Positions 52,689 through 64,000 of a DNA stretch of 64,000 bases are shown piece by piece. Source of the stretch: Metopolophium dirhodum (Eukaryota > Arthropoda > Insecta > Hemiptera > Aphididae); contig NC_083560.1 in assembly GCF_019925205.1 (NCBI RefSeq), forward strand, positions 97,244,083 through 97,308,082, written 5' to 3'. The notes below the pieces were generated by a model that saw only the letters and a program-made list of their open reading frames with translations, did not search any database and was not told where the DNA came from. The first letter of the stretch is position 1; each line of letters begins with the position of its first letter. The position numbers were made by a program, and so were the translations under genes.

Positions 52689-52785
52689 GGAAAGGAGTGA
52701 CACCGACTATTGCGCGCCGGCGGAACCGGTTCGCGGCGCGCGTACTCACGTCCACTAGTCAGTCTCTTCATTGGCGAGACTCAGA

Positions 52786-53839
52786 GATTTTAACGCTTTT
52801 CGATCGGCGACGAGAAATAAAATATTACGAGTCCAAAAACCGTACGCACGAAAAAAATAGTTTTCAACACGTTGAAAAATATTACGAGTCCAAAAACCGT
52901 ACGCACGAAAAAAGCGTAAAAATCGGCGAGACTCTCAGTGATTTTTACGCTTTTTGATCGGCGACGAGAAATAAAATATTACAAGTCCAAAAATCGTCCG
53001 CACGAAAAAAGCGTAGAAATCGCTGAGCCTCTCAGCGATTTTAACGCTTTTTGATCGACGACGAAAAATAGTTCCCGACACGTTGAAAAATATTACGAGT
53101 TCAAAAACCGTACGCACGAAAAAAGCGTGAAAATCACTGAAAGTCTCACCGATTTTTACGCTTTTCGATCGGCGACGAGAAAAAAAAATAGAAAGTCCAC
53201 AGACATATTATGAGAGGGAGGAGACACGGCGCAAGCGCGTACCGACGACGGTCAAAAAAAAAAGTGGGGACGACGTCGCGCGCCGGCGGAACCGGTACGC
53301 GGCGCGCGTACTCCCGTCCACTCGTCAGTCTCTTCACGGCGCCCGGCGGGCGCGGACGGCTGACGTTCTCCGAACGCCCGTGTCGCTCGCATATTCGTAA
53401 AGACGGACCCCCCGTCACGTTCCGCAGACTACGAGCGCGCGGTCGCACGACGCGTCTAGTACGCAGACGGCATGGTTCCAGTGACCCGACGAGCGCGACG
53501 CCGCTAGCGCCCGTCCGGGCGCTCGCGTCGTCGACGGGTTCCGCGCGCGCCGACGGTCTCCGGACCGCCGGCGCGCGCGTGCTACGATGGAAAACGCGTC
53601 AAGGCGACCGCGCGTCATCACATCCGATTAGTCGGTGGCTGCGAACAGTCGTTGAATGACATGCGAGCGGCGAGGCTATTAGGTACTACTACGCGTTCGC
53701 GTCCGTCTACGGACGAGGAATAAAATATTACAAGTCCAAAAATCGTCCGTACGAAAAAAGCGTAGAAATCGCTGAGCCTCTCAGCGATTTTAACGCTTTT
53801 CGATCGGCGACGAGAAATAAAATATTACGAGTCCAAAAA
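52786..53839. repeat. 1,054-bp direct duplication, copy 1 (with GC-rich core)
   Basis: This segment recurs at 54232-55285 at a constant offset of 1446 bp, without differences that I noticed. It contains four hairpin units or parts of units, the GC-rich core (about 53210-53715) and one unit after it. The core has runs such as GCGCGCCGGCGGAACCGG and GGCGCCCGGCGGGCGCGGAC, far from the composition of any neighbour. Confidence 0.85.
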
Positions 53840-54231
53840 TCGTCCGTATGAAAAAAGCGTAGAAATCACTGAGACTCTCAGCGATTTTAACGCTTTTCGG
53901 TCGGCGACGAGAAATAAAATATTACGAGTCCAAAAACCGTACGCACGAAAAAAATAGTTTTCAACACGTTGAAAAATATTACGAGTCCAAAAAATCGTCC
54001 GTACGAAAAAAGCGTAGAAATCGCTGAGCCTCTCAGCGATTTTAACGCTTTTCGATCGGCGACGAGAAATAAAATATTACGAGTCCAAAAATCGTCCGTA
54101 TGAAAAAAGCGTAGAAATCACTGAGACTCTCAGCGATTAAAACGCTTTTCGGTCGACGACGAGAAATAAAATATTACAAGTCCAAAAATCGTCCGTACGA
54201 AAAAAGCGTAGAAATCGCTGAGCCTCTCAGC

Positions 54232-55285
54232 GATTTTAACGCTTTTCGATCGGCGACGAGAAATAAAATATTACGAGTCCAAAAACCGTACGCACGAAAA
54301 AAATAGTTTTCAACACGTTGAAAAATATTACGAGTCCAAAAACCGTACGCACGAAAAAAGCGTAAAAATCGGCGAGACTCTCAGTGATTTTTACGCTTTT
54401 TGATCGGCGACGAGAAATAAAATATTACAAGTCCAAAAATCGTCCGCACGAAAAAAGCGTAGAAATCGCTGAGCCTCTCAGCGATTTTAACGCTTTTTGA
54501 TCGACGACGAAAAATAGTTCCCGACACGTTGAAAAATATTACGAGTTCAAAAACCGTACGCACGAAAAAAGCGTGAAAATCACTGAAAGTCTCACCGATT
54601 TTTACGCTTTTCGATCGGCGACGAGAAAAAAAAATAGAAAGTCCACAGACATATTATGAGAGGGAGGAGACACGGCGCAAGCGCGTACCGACGACGGTCA
54701 AAAAAAAAAGTGGGGACGACGTCGCGCGCCGGCGGAACCGGTACGCGGCGCGCGTACTCCCGTCCACTCGTCAGTCTCTTCACGGCGCCCGGCGGGCGCG
54801 GACGGCTGACGTTCTCCGAACGCCCGTGTCGCTCGCATATTCGTAAAGACGGACCCCCCGTCACGTTCCGCAGACTACGAGCGCGCGGTCGCACGACGCG
54901 TCTAGTACGCAGACGGCATGGTTCCAGTGACCCGACGAGCGCGACGCCGCTAGCGCCCGTCCGGGCGCTCGCGTCGTCGACGGGTTCCGCGCGCGCCGAC
55001 GGTCTCCGGACCGCCGGCGCGCGCGTGCTACGATGGAAAACGCGTCAAGGCGACCGCGCGTCATCACATCCGATTAGTCGGTGGCTGCGAACAGTCGTTG
55101 AATGACATGCGAGCGGCGAGGCTATTAGGTACTACTACGCGTTCGCGTCCGTCTACGGACGAGGAATAAAATATTACAAGTCCAAAAATCGTCCGTACGA
55201 AAAAAGCGTAGAAATCGCTGAGCCTCTCAGCGATTTTAACGCTTTTCGATCGGCGACGAGAAATAAAATATTACGAGTCCAAAAA
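54232..55285. repeat. 1,054-bp direct duplication, copy 2
   Basis: Same content as 52786-53839. The near identity implies very recent duplication, gene conversion or an assembly artefact. Confidence 0.85.
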
Positions 55286-56400
55286 CCGTACGCACGAAAA
55301 AAATAGTTTTCAACACGTTGAAAAATATTACGAGTCCAAAAAATCGTCCGTACGAAAAAAGCGTAGAAATCGCTGAGCCTCTCAGCGATTTTAACGCTTT
55401 TCGATCGGCGACGAGAAATAAAATATTACAAGTCCAAAAATCGTCCGTACGAAAAAAGCGTAGAAATCGCTGAGCCTCTCAGCGATTTTAACGCTTTTCG
55501 ATCGGCGACGAGAAATAAAATATTACGAGTCCAAAAACCGTACGCACGAAAAAAATAGTTTTCAACACGTTGAAAAATATTACGAGTCCAAAAAATCGTC
55601 CGTACGAAAAAAGCGTAGAAATCGCTGAGCCTCTCAGCGATTTTAACGCTTTTCGATCGGCGACGAGAAATAAAATATTACGAGTCCAAAAATCGTCCGT
55701 ATGAAAAAAGCGTAGAAATCACTGAGACTCTCAGCGATTTTAACGCTTTTCGGTCGACGACGAGAAATAAAATATTACAAGTCCAAAAATCGTCCGTACG
55801 AAAAAAGCGTAGAAATCGCTGAGCCTCTCAGCGATTTTAACGCTTTTCGATCGGCGACGAGAAATAAAATATTACGAGTCCAAAAACCGTACGCACGAAA
55901 AAAATAGTTTTCAACACGTTGAAAAATATTACGAGTCCAAAAATCGTCCGTACGAAAAAAGCGTAGAAATCGCTGAGCCTCTCAGCGATTTTAACGCTTT
56001 TCGGTCGACGACGAGAAATAAAATATTACGAGTCCAAAAACCGTACGCACGAAAAAAGCGTAGAAATCGCTGAGACTCTCAGCGATTTTAACGTTTTTTG
56101 ATCGGTGACGAAAAATAGTTCCAGACACGTTGAAAAATATTACAAGTCCAAAATCGTCTGTGTGAAAATCAGCGAGACTCTCAGAGATATTTACGTTTTT
56201 TTTTTTTTGATCGATGACGAAAAAATAATTACACAAGAGAACAATTACAAGTCTACATCCGTCCTTACGAAAGCGTGAAAATGCCTAAGACTTAGACATT
56301 TTTTGATCGACAAGAAATATTAAAATTTAAAATCCGTCCATACGTCTGAGACCTTCAAACATTTTTGAGCTTTTCGATCGACGACGACAAAAAAATAATT

Positions 56401-58493
56401 TCAACACAATATTAAAAAATATTACAAATCCAAATACGTTAACTAACAGTTTTAATTAAGATTTATCATAATTTTACCAGTTATTATTATTAAAAAATAA
56501 TATCCGTTCGTTGTAAGTTGGATACACACAAAAAAAGACATTACAAATACAAACAAATAAATAAACAATTGTTTATTTTATTTTATACATATTTTATACA
56601 ATTTTTCATTACAATATTTTTTTTATTATTATAATATCTATTTCTATAAATTTCTTTTAACAAAATTAAAACTTAAAATATAAAATAATTGAAACAATAT
56701 TTTTATTTAAAATAAACACAAGAGCTTTAGAAAAAAAAAGTTAAATAAACGTTTTAATATATTATAGAAACTTAAAATCATTGTAACATAAAATAATTTA
56801 CAATTTATAACATCACCCTTTTAGATTTTAAGAAAAAAATATTATAAAACTCAAAAATCAATTAATAATAATAATTTAAAACGGTTTGTCACTAAAATCC
56901 ATATTATACACATAAAATGTTGTAATAATTTTACAATAAACAGTGTCAGTTTTAGCCTGCAAATGGCAATATAATGTAGGTAAAAAAAAATCAGTATAAA
57001 AAAAAATTATTATCTACGAAACAGACAGAGCAATGCGTCGTTTGCGTGAAAACTTTATAATTTACATCGTAAATACATGTTAGATAAATAAAAATAATTT
57101 ATAAAAGTAAAAAAAAAATATCATGTACAGAATAGAAACAACCGTGTCGGAGAAAACCATAAAATGTTTATATAATATTGTCTTAAAAATTACAAATAGT
57201 TTATAAAAAAAAAATATTATGTACGAAACAGAAACAGTAGTGTTAAGAGAGATAAATATAGATATTTGGATATTATTTCTAATCGAAATATTAATTAAAT
57301 AAAAAAATTTATAAAAACTATAGAAACATAATCATAAGGGCTTTTCCATATAAAAAAAATTTGTTTACAAACATAACAATAACGGTTACATAAAAAAACA
57401 TTCATTATACATTTATAGCAGATATATAATTTTGTTTTAGATATATAACCAACAGACTGAAAAAAAATCAAGAAACGAGATTCATAAGAAATTAGTTCAC
57501 CGATAATATGGTTAGAAATGAAAATTAATATTTTAAACGAACGCAAACTAACAGAAAGCAACAGTATATTAATTATTGTTATTATAAAATAAAAAAAAAA
57601 TTATAAGTTCTTGACATAATATGAAAAATTAGTATATAAAAAAAATATATGTAAATAAAATAATTACTAATAAAAAAATAAAATTCATAATTTATATTTA
57701 ATTATTATGAACAAAATCATAGGAAAACATGAAAAAAATATCGTTTGCAATCTATATTAAATATTAATAATAAAAGATAATTAAAAAGAACTACAATTAA
57801 GAAATACCATTAAATAATATTATAATTAAATTATTATTTTTTTTTATATACTCTTATTTGGTTTTAAATCACTCATAATTAATTACCGATATATTTAATT
57901 TGTTTTTGATTTTTTTCCAATTGTAACAATATTCAAAATTGAATGGCTAAAAGTTCTCCTATTCATAGAGAAGTTGAACAACAGATCGCTAAAACAAACA
58001 TAATCAAATGAAAAATTGAAAATATTATTATTTAATATTTCGTTTATTACCGATTCTTTGTCAATAATTGTTTCGAAGAAAAAATCCACAACGCTTTTGT
58101 CTGTATTTTACGTGGTCTTAACTTTTTGGTGCGTATATTTTGCATTTTTGACGGTTGTAATCAATCGAGTGTTTTTGGACGATCGTTCATTGAAAGTTTA
58201 AATTACAAACACGTTGTTTGTAAGTAAATAAAAAATCTGAAAATCATACAAAATAGAAAAAATATAAAACGAGATTAACAATTACTAAAGTATAAAAATA
58301 AAATCTTACTTTAATTAAATATTATTATTATATATTTTTTATAAACCAACAAACGTTATTGGGTTAGTAAAATATACTAAATATATTAAAAATTAAACCG
58401 TACGTATAGAAAATCTGGAGTTAAGTCCAACGCTTTACACCGTATACGAATGTGAACAACATACTAATACGACTTATATATACATATTATATA

Positions 58494-58530
<37 letters not shown>

Positions 58531-59176
58531 ATAATAAACGATCACGTGTTATTTTTTTTTTCGATCACGCTAATCGTTAATGATGACTATTAAAATTTTT
58601 GCAATACTCTAATAATACATTACTATGTAATATTAAATATTATTTCATTTTATATTGAAAAAAGTAGATAAACGAATGTTTTCCCATAATATAATATAAT
58701 AAAATTTAATGATCGATATTAAACAAAGATACAACATGTATAATATATATATTATGTTTTTTTTCGTAAAACATATGTGAAACATGTATTTTAATTAAAT
58801 AAATATTAAATATTTTAACAATTGGTAAATAGTTTACCGTTTATTCGGTATAACTTTTGTTCTCTGTTATTTTTTTTTTTTTAAATAGAAAATATGTGTT
58901 ACAGACATATGACAAATTGAAAACAGTTTTAGATTATGATCGATATACGGCAGATTATGTCGTTTTATTACCGTTTCACAATGTTTCATGTAAAACGTAT
59001 ATTTTATACTGAATAATCAATATTTTCATTGTTTTACAAATAGTTATACAACTATAACTACAATTTACTCGAAATGTAAAAAAAAAATTAAAACAACAAC
59101 AACGACGACACGGATTATGTAGATATTACAATATATTTTACCGGAGACTGTTTAAACATAAAATATCTACAACGAA
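56401..59176. other. 2.8-kb AT-rich desert
   Basis: No well-supported gene is present. A plus-strand frame at 58016-58201 has a good hydrophobic helix but no ATG, and a minus frame covers part of it, so neither is called. A (GA)n microsatellite lies at 58497-58526. Confidence 0.45.
58497..58526. repeat. (AG)n microsatellite
   Basis: About fifteen AG units occur in a row. Confidence 0.9.
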
Positions 59177-59731
59177 TTATTCACATACACATTTTGTAAA
59201 ATAACATTTAATACACAACAATTTTATTTCATCAATCGGTATATTGATCTGCACATGCGATCTATTTGTCGGTGTAAATTTGAATTCTGGACTTTTTTCA
59301 TAGATATCTTCGTTGACGTTGATCGTTACTTTGCAACCAAATTCTGAATCATTACTGTTGACGCTTTTAGTGTTTTCATTGTCTCGATCGATGTCTTCGA
59401 TATTATCTGTAATTATATCAGAATTAGCAGGTACCGGATCAGTATTTATTACTGGAATATCAAAATGGTTTTGATGTACTGTTGTAGATAACGGTGATAC
59501 GTTATGATTGTTAATAACTTTTAAATCTGTATGCATTTCTGTGTATAATATTTCTTTATGATTTGGTTGTACATTAAAATATTTTAAACTTTTAAAATTA
59601 AACCCGTAATTTTTTTCAGTTATATTTTCAAACACAAATTCGTCTTGTATTTTGTTCGAAGCTGTTTTTAACATTTCGAACGATATTGTTGATGTGATTT
59701 TATCTTTGTCATTACGGTTTATTTGTTGCAT
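59177..59731 (-). CDS. Hypothetical viral protein with C-terminal Cys motif (184 aa)
   Basis: The first ATG is at 59731. The protein is mostly polar and probably disordered (Asn/Asp/Thr-rich, about 60-150) and ends in a cysteine cluster C-x2-C-x4-C-x-C (LCIKCYFTKCVCE), which could bind zinc or take part in disulfides. There is no membrane helix. It stands alone between two AT-rich deserts, on the same strand as the RING gene at the right edge. Function unknown. Confidence 0.5.
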   Translation of the reverse strand: MQQINRNDKDKITSTISFEMLKTASNKIQDEFVFENITEKNYGFNFKSLKYFNVQPNHKEILYTEMHTDLKVINNHNVSPLSTTVHQNHFDIPVINTDPVPANSDIITDNIEDIDRDNENTKSVNSNDSEFGCKVTINVNEDIYEKSPEFKFTPTNRSHVQINIPIDEIKLLCIKCYFTKCVCE

Positions 59732-62493
59732 TTTTTTTGAAATATAAAATCTTGCTTTTTTTCTTATAAAATTTATTGTCAAATAATTGTATTAAATGTA
59801 TAAATAAATAAACAAAATATAATATAATTACATAAAAATACAACTTAGTCCGTCGTTATAAAGTAAATTGTATTATTGTGAATTGAAATAATATTTCTAT
59901 GTATAAAATTTACAGTTAATATACACAAAAAAACATAAACGTATATATATATATATATAAATTATAAAATATGCGCAGGCGCATAAACATTTATAATTAT
60001 ATCTTGTGTTTTATATATATATATATAAAGGCGTTTTATGTTTGTAAATAACACAGTCGGATTTAAGCACATCTTCGGACGATTGCTATAGTCCAAATAA
60101 AAATGAGTGAATTATAAATTGTTTGTATTTATTTTATTTTTATCACATTACTTATTTTTATATTAATACTGCTATCGAAAACAACTATGTTTTAAGTCAC
60201 TTTTTATTGACTTTTTCACCATGATACAACGTATATTCATATTATATATTTGGTTTGTACCAACCATATTAATTATTCTAAAATATCTAAACTATAATAA
60301 GTTGTTTTTTTTGTTTCAGAATAATAACGATTAAATAATTTAATATGAATGGATTTATTTTATACTTTACCGACAATGTATAATTTGATAGTGCGATGCC
60401 GATTCCTGAATAATTTTTTTTTTGAATTCATCTTTTCGAAGACAAGTTTGTTGTATTTTTCAATATAGTAAAATATTATTTTTAATATGTTATATTAATT
60501 ATTTTAATTTTTCTAGTAAGTTCTAAACATATATACAGACACACACGGTGTTCCAGTATTCAAAACATTGTATCTTCAATTATTAGATTTATATGAAATA
60601 TAAATAGCTTCACAGTTTTGTACATGAAACTTGCTACGGTATTTATAATAGTTTTTTTTTTTTAATAACTTCTTTATGATAATTTTTAATATTAATTTGA
60701 TATATTTCCCAACATTTTGTCATAATCTATTGTTTTATTAAATTATAAAAAACGTAATTTTTTAAACATTTAACACATACCTGCAAATATTATTTATTGC
60801 TGTAAATGAGTATTTGATAAAATTCAATTATTATAATATTTATATTTTTGTGTTAAACGTTATTTATTCGTACACTATGTTTCTTTTTTTTTTAAAATTG
60901 TACTTCGTTACATGACAAACACATATATTGTTTTGTAAAATGAAAATCAATTTGAATTAGCATTTTAAAATGATTATTTTGAACTGATTTTGATAAAACG
61001 TAATATCAATTTAGATTATTACATATAAATATTATACTTATGATGTTGTACTAACTTTCTATGTTTTCCTATTTTTTTCAATGAATACTGTTTTTTTTTA
61101 TTTATTTTAATACATTACAATATTTGTTATTATTTTAGTAGTTAAATTGTATATTAAAATTTATTTTCGTTTATAAATATTAGTATTGTGAACGTACTAA
61201 ATGTTTTTTAATAGTTAATACTTTTTTGTATGAGATTTAATATATTTCTTCTGATTCTTACTTTTTTGGAACCTATTTTTCTACTTTATATTTTATAATG
61301 ATTACAGTGTTTTTTTTAATTTAAATATTCAAATGCAAACATTTTTAACAATTCGAATACTTCTGATACAAAAGTATTGTAGTTTTAGTATTATTAAATT
61401 TTTAAATTGTGGAGATCTAATAAATTTCTTCTGATTTTTACTTTTTTGCAACCTATTTTTCTACTTTATATTTTATATTAACGTTTTTTTAATTTAAATA
61501 TTCAAATACAAACATTTTTAGTAATTCGCATACTTCTGATACTAATATTTTTTTTTACAATCTATTTTTCTACTTTATATTTTATATTAACGTGTTCTTT
61601 TAATTTGAATATTCAGATGCAAACATTTTCAACAATTTGAATACTTCTGATATAAAAGTATTGTAGTTCTAGCATTATTCAATTTTTAATTTGTGAACCA
61701 TACAACACAGTGGTCTGATAACGCAAAATAATTTTATTTTATCACGCTATTTATATGTCTCCATCACGTTTATATTTTATGTTCTTTTCATTAAAGTAAA
61801 GTTTTTAGATGTTTTTATATTTTATTATTATAATATCAAGTCTTAATGGTTGTGTTTTTTTGTTATTTTAATAATTTAATTCTTATTTTTAATTATATGT
61901 TAATTGTAATGTACCATATTTTGAGTTTTATTATTTTATAATATTTTGTGTGTAATGTTTGTAAAATGTGTAATATTATGTACAAATATATAAATTATTA
62001 CAATAAATAATTTCAATATTATTTCAATATATAAAATTGTTTTTGTCGTTTGAATTTTATTTGAACTAAAGCAACACTAACCCGAGGGCTTAATTTGTTT
62101 GTCCAACACGCAACGCGTTCATTAGATAACTTTCACAAATACTGCGCGAACATGCGTATAGGTTTTGAAATAATATTGTCATAGTGAAAAACAATAGGCA
62201 TTTAAAGAGTATTACAATATTTATTAATAAATACAATACAGAATAAATGAAAATATATATTATATAGAATATCACATATTATTTTCTATCCGATTGCCGT
62301 CGTCGTACAATATACAGATTAATTACAATATTAAAAATATAAAACAAAATAGTTATTAATTTTTTTTGTGAGTTGTACACTTATTTATCATAATTTTTAA
62401 TGAAATTCCGACGGTATAATGTTAATATAATAATATAACTAACACATTTTGCATAAAGTTATATAAATTAAAATATTAATATAAAATGACACA
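59732..62493. other. 2.8-kb AT-rich desert with tandem repeats
   Basis: No supported gene is present; the frame at 62090-62275 is a hydrophobic low-complexity artefact. (TA)n runs lie near 59944-59960 and 60016-60028. A three-copy repeat occupies the right part and is listed separately. Confidence 0.5.
61235..61690. repeat. Three-copy degenerate tandem repeat (about 140-175 bp)
   Basis: The word CTATTTTTCTACTTTATATT recurs at about 61277, 61456 and 61563. Each is followed by a segment containing AATATTCARATRCAAACATT and ACTTCTGATA. Copies differ by small indels. Confidence 0.75.
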
Positions 62494-64000
62494 TTAATGT
62501 TCACGATTTAAACATTTCTTGTATAAATTATACTGTTCATTGCGATTATTTAAATCTGTCGATATAAATAAACATTTTATTAAATAAATTACAGAACATC
62601 CACAGTTAAAAAGTTTGTCTAACCATAACCCGTATGAGAAAAATTGGTCTAAAACGAAATAACAATCAAAATTAAAAGTTAAAAATTTAACACCTGTAGT
62701 TTTTATTATATTTTTAAATTCGAAATAAATTTCCATTTCTTTTGCAAAACATAAATCTGTATATTTCATATCGATAAAATTTAAAAAATCTTTTACGTTA
62801 CAAAATTTTATTTCGCATAACCAATATTTTATACGCTTTATTGCAGATTTAAAAATTGAATACGAACAGTATTTATATTTGTCAATAATTTTGTATACTT
62901 TTTTATAAAAATCGTAAAATATTTCATGTATTGAATATGATTTTATTTGTTGTTGTACTTCCGAATGTTGTAATTCGATTATTGATGATGACGACAATGA
63001 TGATGATGATGATGATGATGATGTTGATTGAAAATTTTCAACAAGTTCTATTATCGGAACAAACGTGTCATCGTTTTGTTGTTGGTACAGATTGATTATC
63101 GGAGGCCAATTAATATCGTAATCAAGCATTGGTTGTTCAAATTGTTCAGTAATTTCTGCATCTGGTCTTTTATAAAAATAATCAATAGTCAACGTTTGAA
63201 TGTTAAAAACATCGTATGCTTTGATTGATGATCTACACAAAGGGCATTTAGCTCTAGAATGATATAAGAATAAGGTTTTCAAACATTTATGACACATTAC
63301 ATGGTGACATTTTCTCAATTTTACTAACTCCAAATAATCGCTAGTAAAACATATTGGACAGTTTTCTATGACCATAAACCATGTTGTGGGTTTGGATTTA
63401 AATAAACTTTCAGATTTAATCATTTCTGTAATTATTTTGAAATGATTAATTATCCGTTTAGTTGACGCCATACGAGCAACATTAGATTGCGTATATGTTT
63501 TATAGTTTAAAGCATTTTGTAATTTTTGAATTTCTGTATTTATCCGATTAGTTTCAAGTTCTAATTTTTTAATATTTGTAATTCTCGACCTTAAAATAAT
63601 TTCTGTGCTTCTTTGTCGCACTTGTAGATTTTGATAATAATTCTTGACATTTTGCTTGTTTGACGACATTGAAAATTTTTTAGATTCTCGATTTAATTCT
63701 ATCAACTTGTCGTTATTTTTAATACATAAAAGTTTTTCGTGATCCAATTTTAGTTTCAGTAATTTTTTATTTTTTTGATTTTGATTTGCATAGTTATAAT
63801 ATTCTGCGGTTTTAAAATATAAAACGGGATTTGATTTGTAATGCCTGACCATAAGGTCTAAAGTATTTAGCATAAAAAAATTTGCGTCAATAATATCATT
63901 GTTATGAGTTAAATTCTTATCGACTAATTCAACAAATCTTATTGGAGACGACAATGATAGTAACGTCGGTTGATCTTGAGACGATATTATTGTTTCGGAT
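62494..64000 (-). CDS. RING-finger protein, 5' end outside the window
   Basis: The frame stays open to the right edge and contains no ATG near there, so the start is beyond the window; at least 500 residues are visible. A helical N-terminal region precedes a C3HC4 RING (CPICF, then KCHHVMCHKC, then CPLC). A Ser run coded by ATC/ATG repeats on the plus strand follows, then a helical C-terminal half rich in Phe/Tyr/Lys. This is the same order as the RING protein at 11755 (low complexity apart), so paralogy is likely. It is presumably an E3 ubiquitin ligase, with the substrate unknown. Confidence 0.7.
   Translation of the reverse strand, partial: SETIISSQDQPTLLSLSSPIRFVELVDKNLTHNNDIIDANFFMLNTLDLMVRHYKSNPVLYFKTAEYYNYANQNQKNKKLLKLKLDHEKLLCIKNNDKLIELNRESKKFSMSSNKQNVKNYYQNLQVRQRSTEIILRSRITNIKKLELETNRINTEIQKLQNALNYKTYTQSNVARMASTKRIINHFKIITEMIKSESLFKSKPTTWFMVIENCPICFTSDYLELVKLRKCHHVMCHKCLKTLFLYHSRAKCPLCRSSIKAYDVFNIQTLTIDYFYKRPDAEITEQFEQPMLDYDINWPPIINLYQQQNDDTFVPIIELVENFQSTSSSSSSSSLSSSSIIELQHSEVQQQIKSYSIHEIFYDFYKKVYKIIDKYKYCSYSIFKSAIKRIKYWLCEIKFCNVKDFLNFIDMKYTDLCFAKEMEIYFEFKNIIKTTGVKFLTFNFDCYFVLDQFFSYGLWLDKLFNCGCSVIYLIKCLFISTDLNNRNEQYNLYKKCLNREH

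Larger units (their letters stand above)
52690..56400. repeat. 3.7-kb array of long hairpin repeats
   Basis: The basic unit, about 96-110 bp, pairs AAAAGCGTAGAAATCGCTGAG with CTCAGCGATTTTAACGCTTTT, leaving a tiny loop. It is followed by TCGATCGGCGACGAGAAATA and ATATTACRAGTCCAAAAA. About twenty hairpins can be counted by eye. In many, a second near-palindrome TTTTCAACACGTTGAAAA is inserted. Units decay toward the right end (56.1-56.4 kb). Two GC-rich cores of about 500 bp interrupt the array at 53.2-53.7 and 54.65-55.15 kb. A partial copy of the core's CGCGCCGGCGGAACCGGTT word also stands at the left edge, near 52713. Confidence 0.85.

Noticed and set aside
53210..53659. 149-residue Arg-rich frame in the GC-rich core (and its twin at 54656-55105)
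   Set aside because: It lies in a repeat, is extremely Arg/Ala/Gly-rich as expected from GC-rich sequence in any frame, and both strands are open. Identity of the two copies follows from the DNA duplication.
52690..56400. Array B as a CRISPR array
   Set aside because: There are no unique spacers of constant size between short direct repeats. The units are long hairpins with the same inter-unit sequence, and the surroundings are eukaryotic/viral.
58016..58201. 61-residue hydrophobic plus-strand frame
   Set aside because: It has a plausible membrane helix but no ATG and no clear acceptor, and the opposite strand is also open.

Overview
The window looks like an arthropod chromosome carrying a large integrated insect DNA virus. 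About 0.75-8.9 kb is ordinary eukaryotic mobile-element sequence: an eight-exon protein-primed type-B DNA polymerase gene with 54-63 nt GT-AG introns, a 253-bp tandem array, a stray terminal exon, and a frameshifted Helitron-like fragment between two nearly identical 348-bp direct repeats. I suspect a hemipteran, possibly an aphid, but only from general resemblance of the polymerase and repeat types.

From 8,910 to the right edge the character changes to about 55 kb of very AT-rich DNA with mostly single-exon genes on both strands. Several belong to the baculovirus/nudivirus lineage: PIF-0/P74 (per os infectivity), LEF-4 (viral RNA polymerase/capping subunit), a Pif1/RecD-like helicase of the nudivirus helicase-2 kind, an ODV-E66-like lyase, a nucleoside/thymidylate-kinase-like P-loop protein, a BRO-N protein and a probable P33-type sulfhydryl oxidase. 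TAAG late-promoter-like motifs and one TATA+CAGT early-promoter-like module lie upstream of some of them. The best reading is a nudivirus-like (Naldaviricetes) genome integrated into a host chromosome. The virus may be divergent, because many genes are unrecognisable and several are unexpected.

The unexpected genes are a membrane-anchored ULP1-type protease with a PHD-like tail, two type I membrane proteins with leucine-rich repeats, a membrane-anchored protein with PTAP and PPPY late-domain motifs, two RING proteins about 50 kb apart, and a 1,339-residue coiled-coil protein. At least two small genes in the viral block appear to be spliced (74- and 142-nt introns), and two more open frames lack an ATG but begin at an AG acceptor.

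Non-coding layout: a 1.4-kb array of twelve short imperfect palindromes (27.1-28.5 kb) resembles a viral homologous region. A 3.7-kb array of long hairpin repeats (52.7-56.4 kb) contains a 1,054-bp direct duplication with a GC-rich core, and a relative of that core sits beside the first array. Gene-poor AT-rich deserts occupy 21.9-24.5, 48.0-49.6, 56.4-59.2 and 59.7-62.5 kb. Decay is limited: one in-frame TGA in the ODV-E66 gene, one frame break in the BRO-like gene, and one viral gene cut at its 5' end at the junction with the transposon repeat. Most long viral frames are intact, so integration is recent, the genes are under selection, or the scaffold includes an exogenous viral genome.
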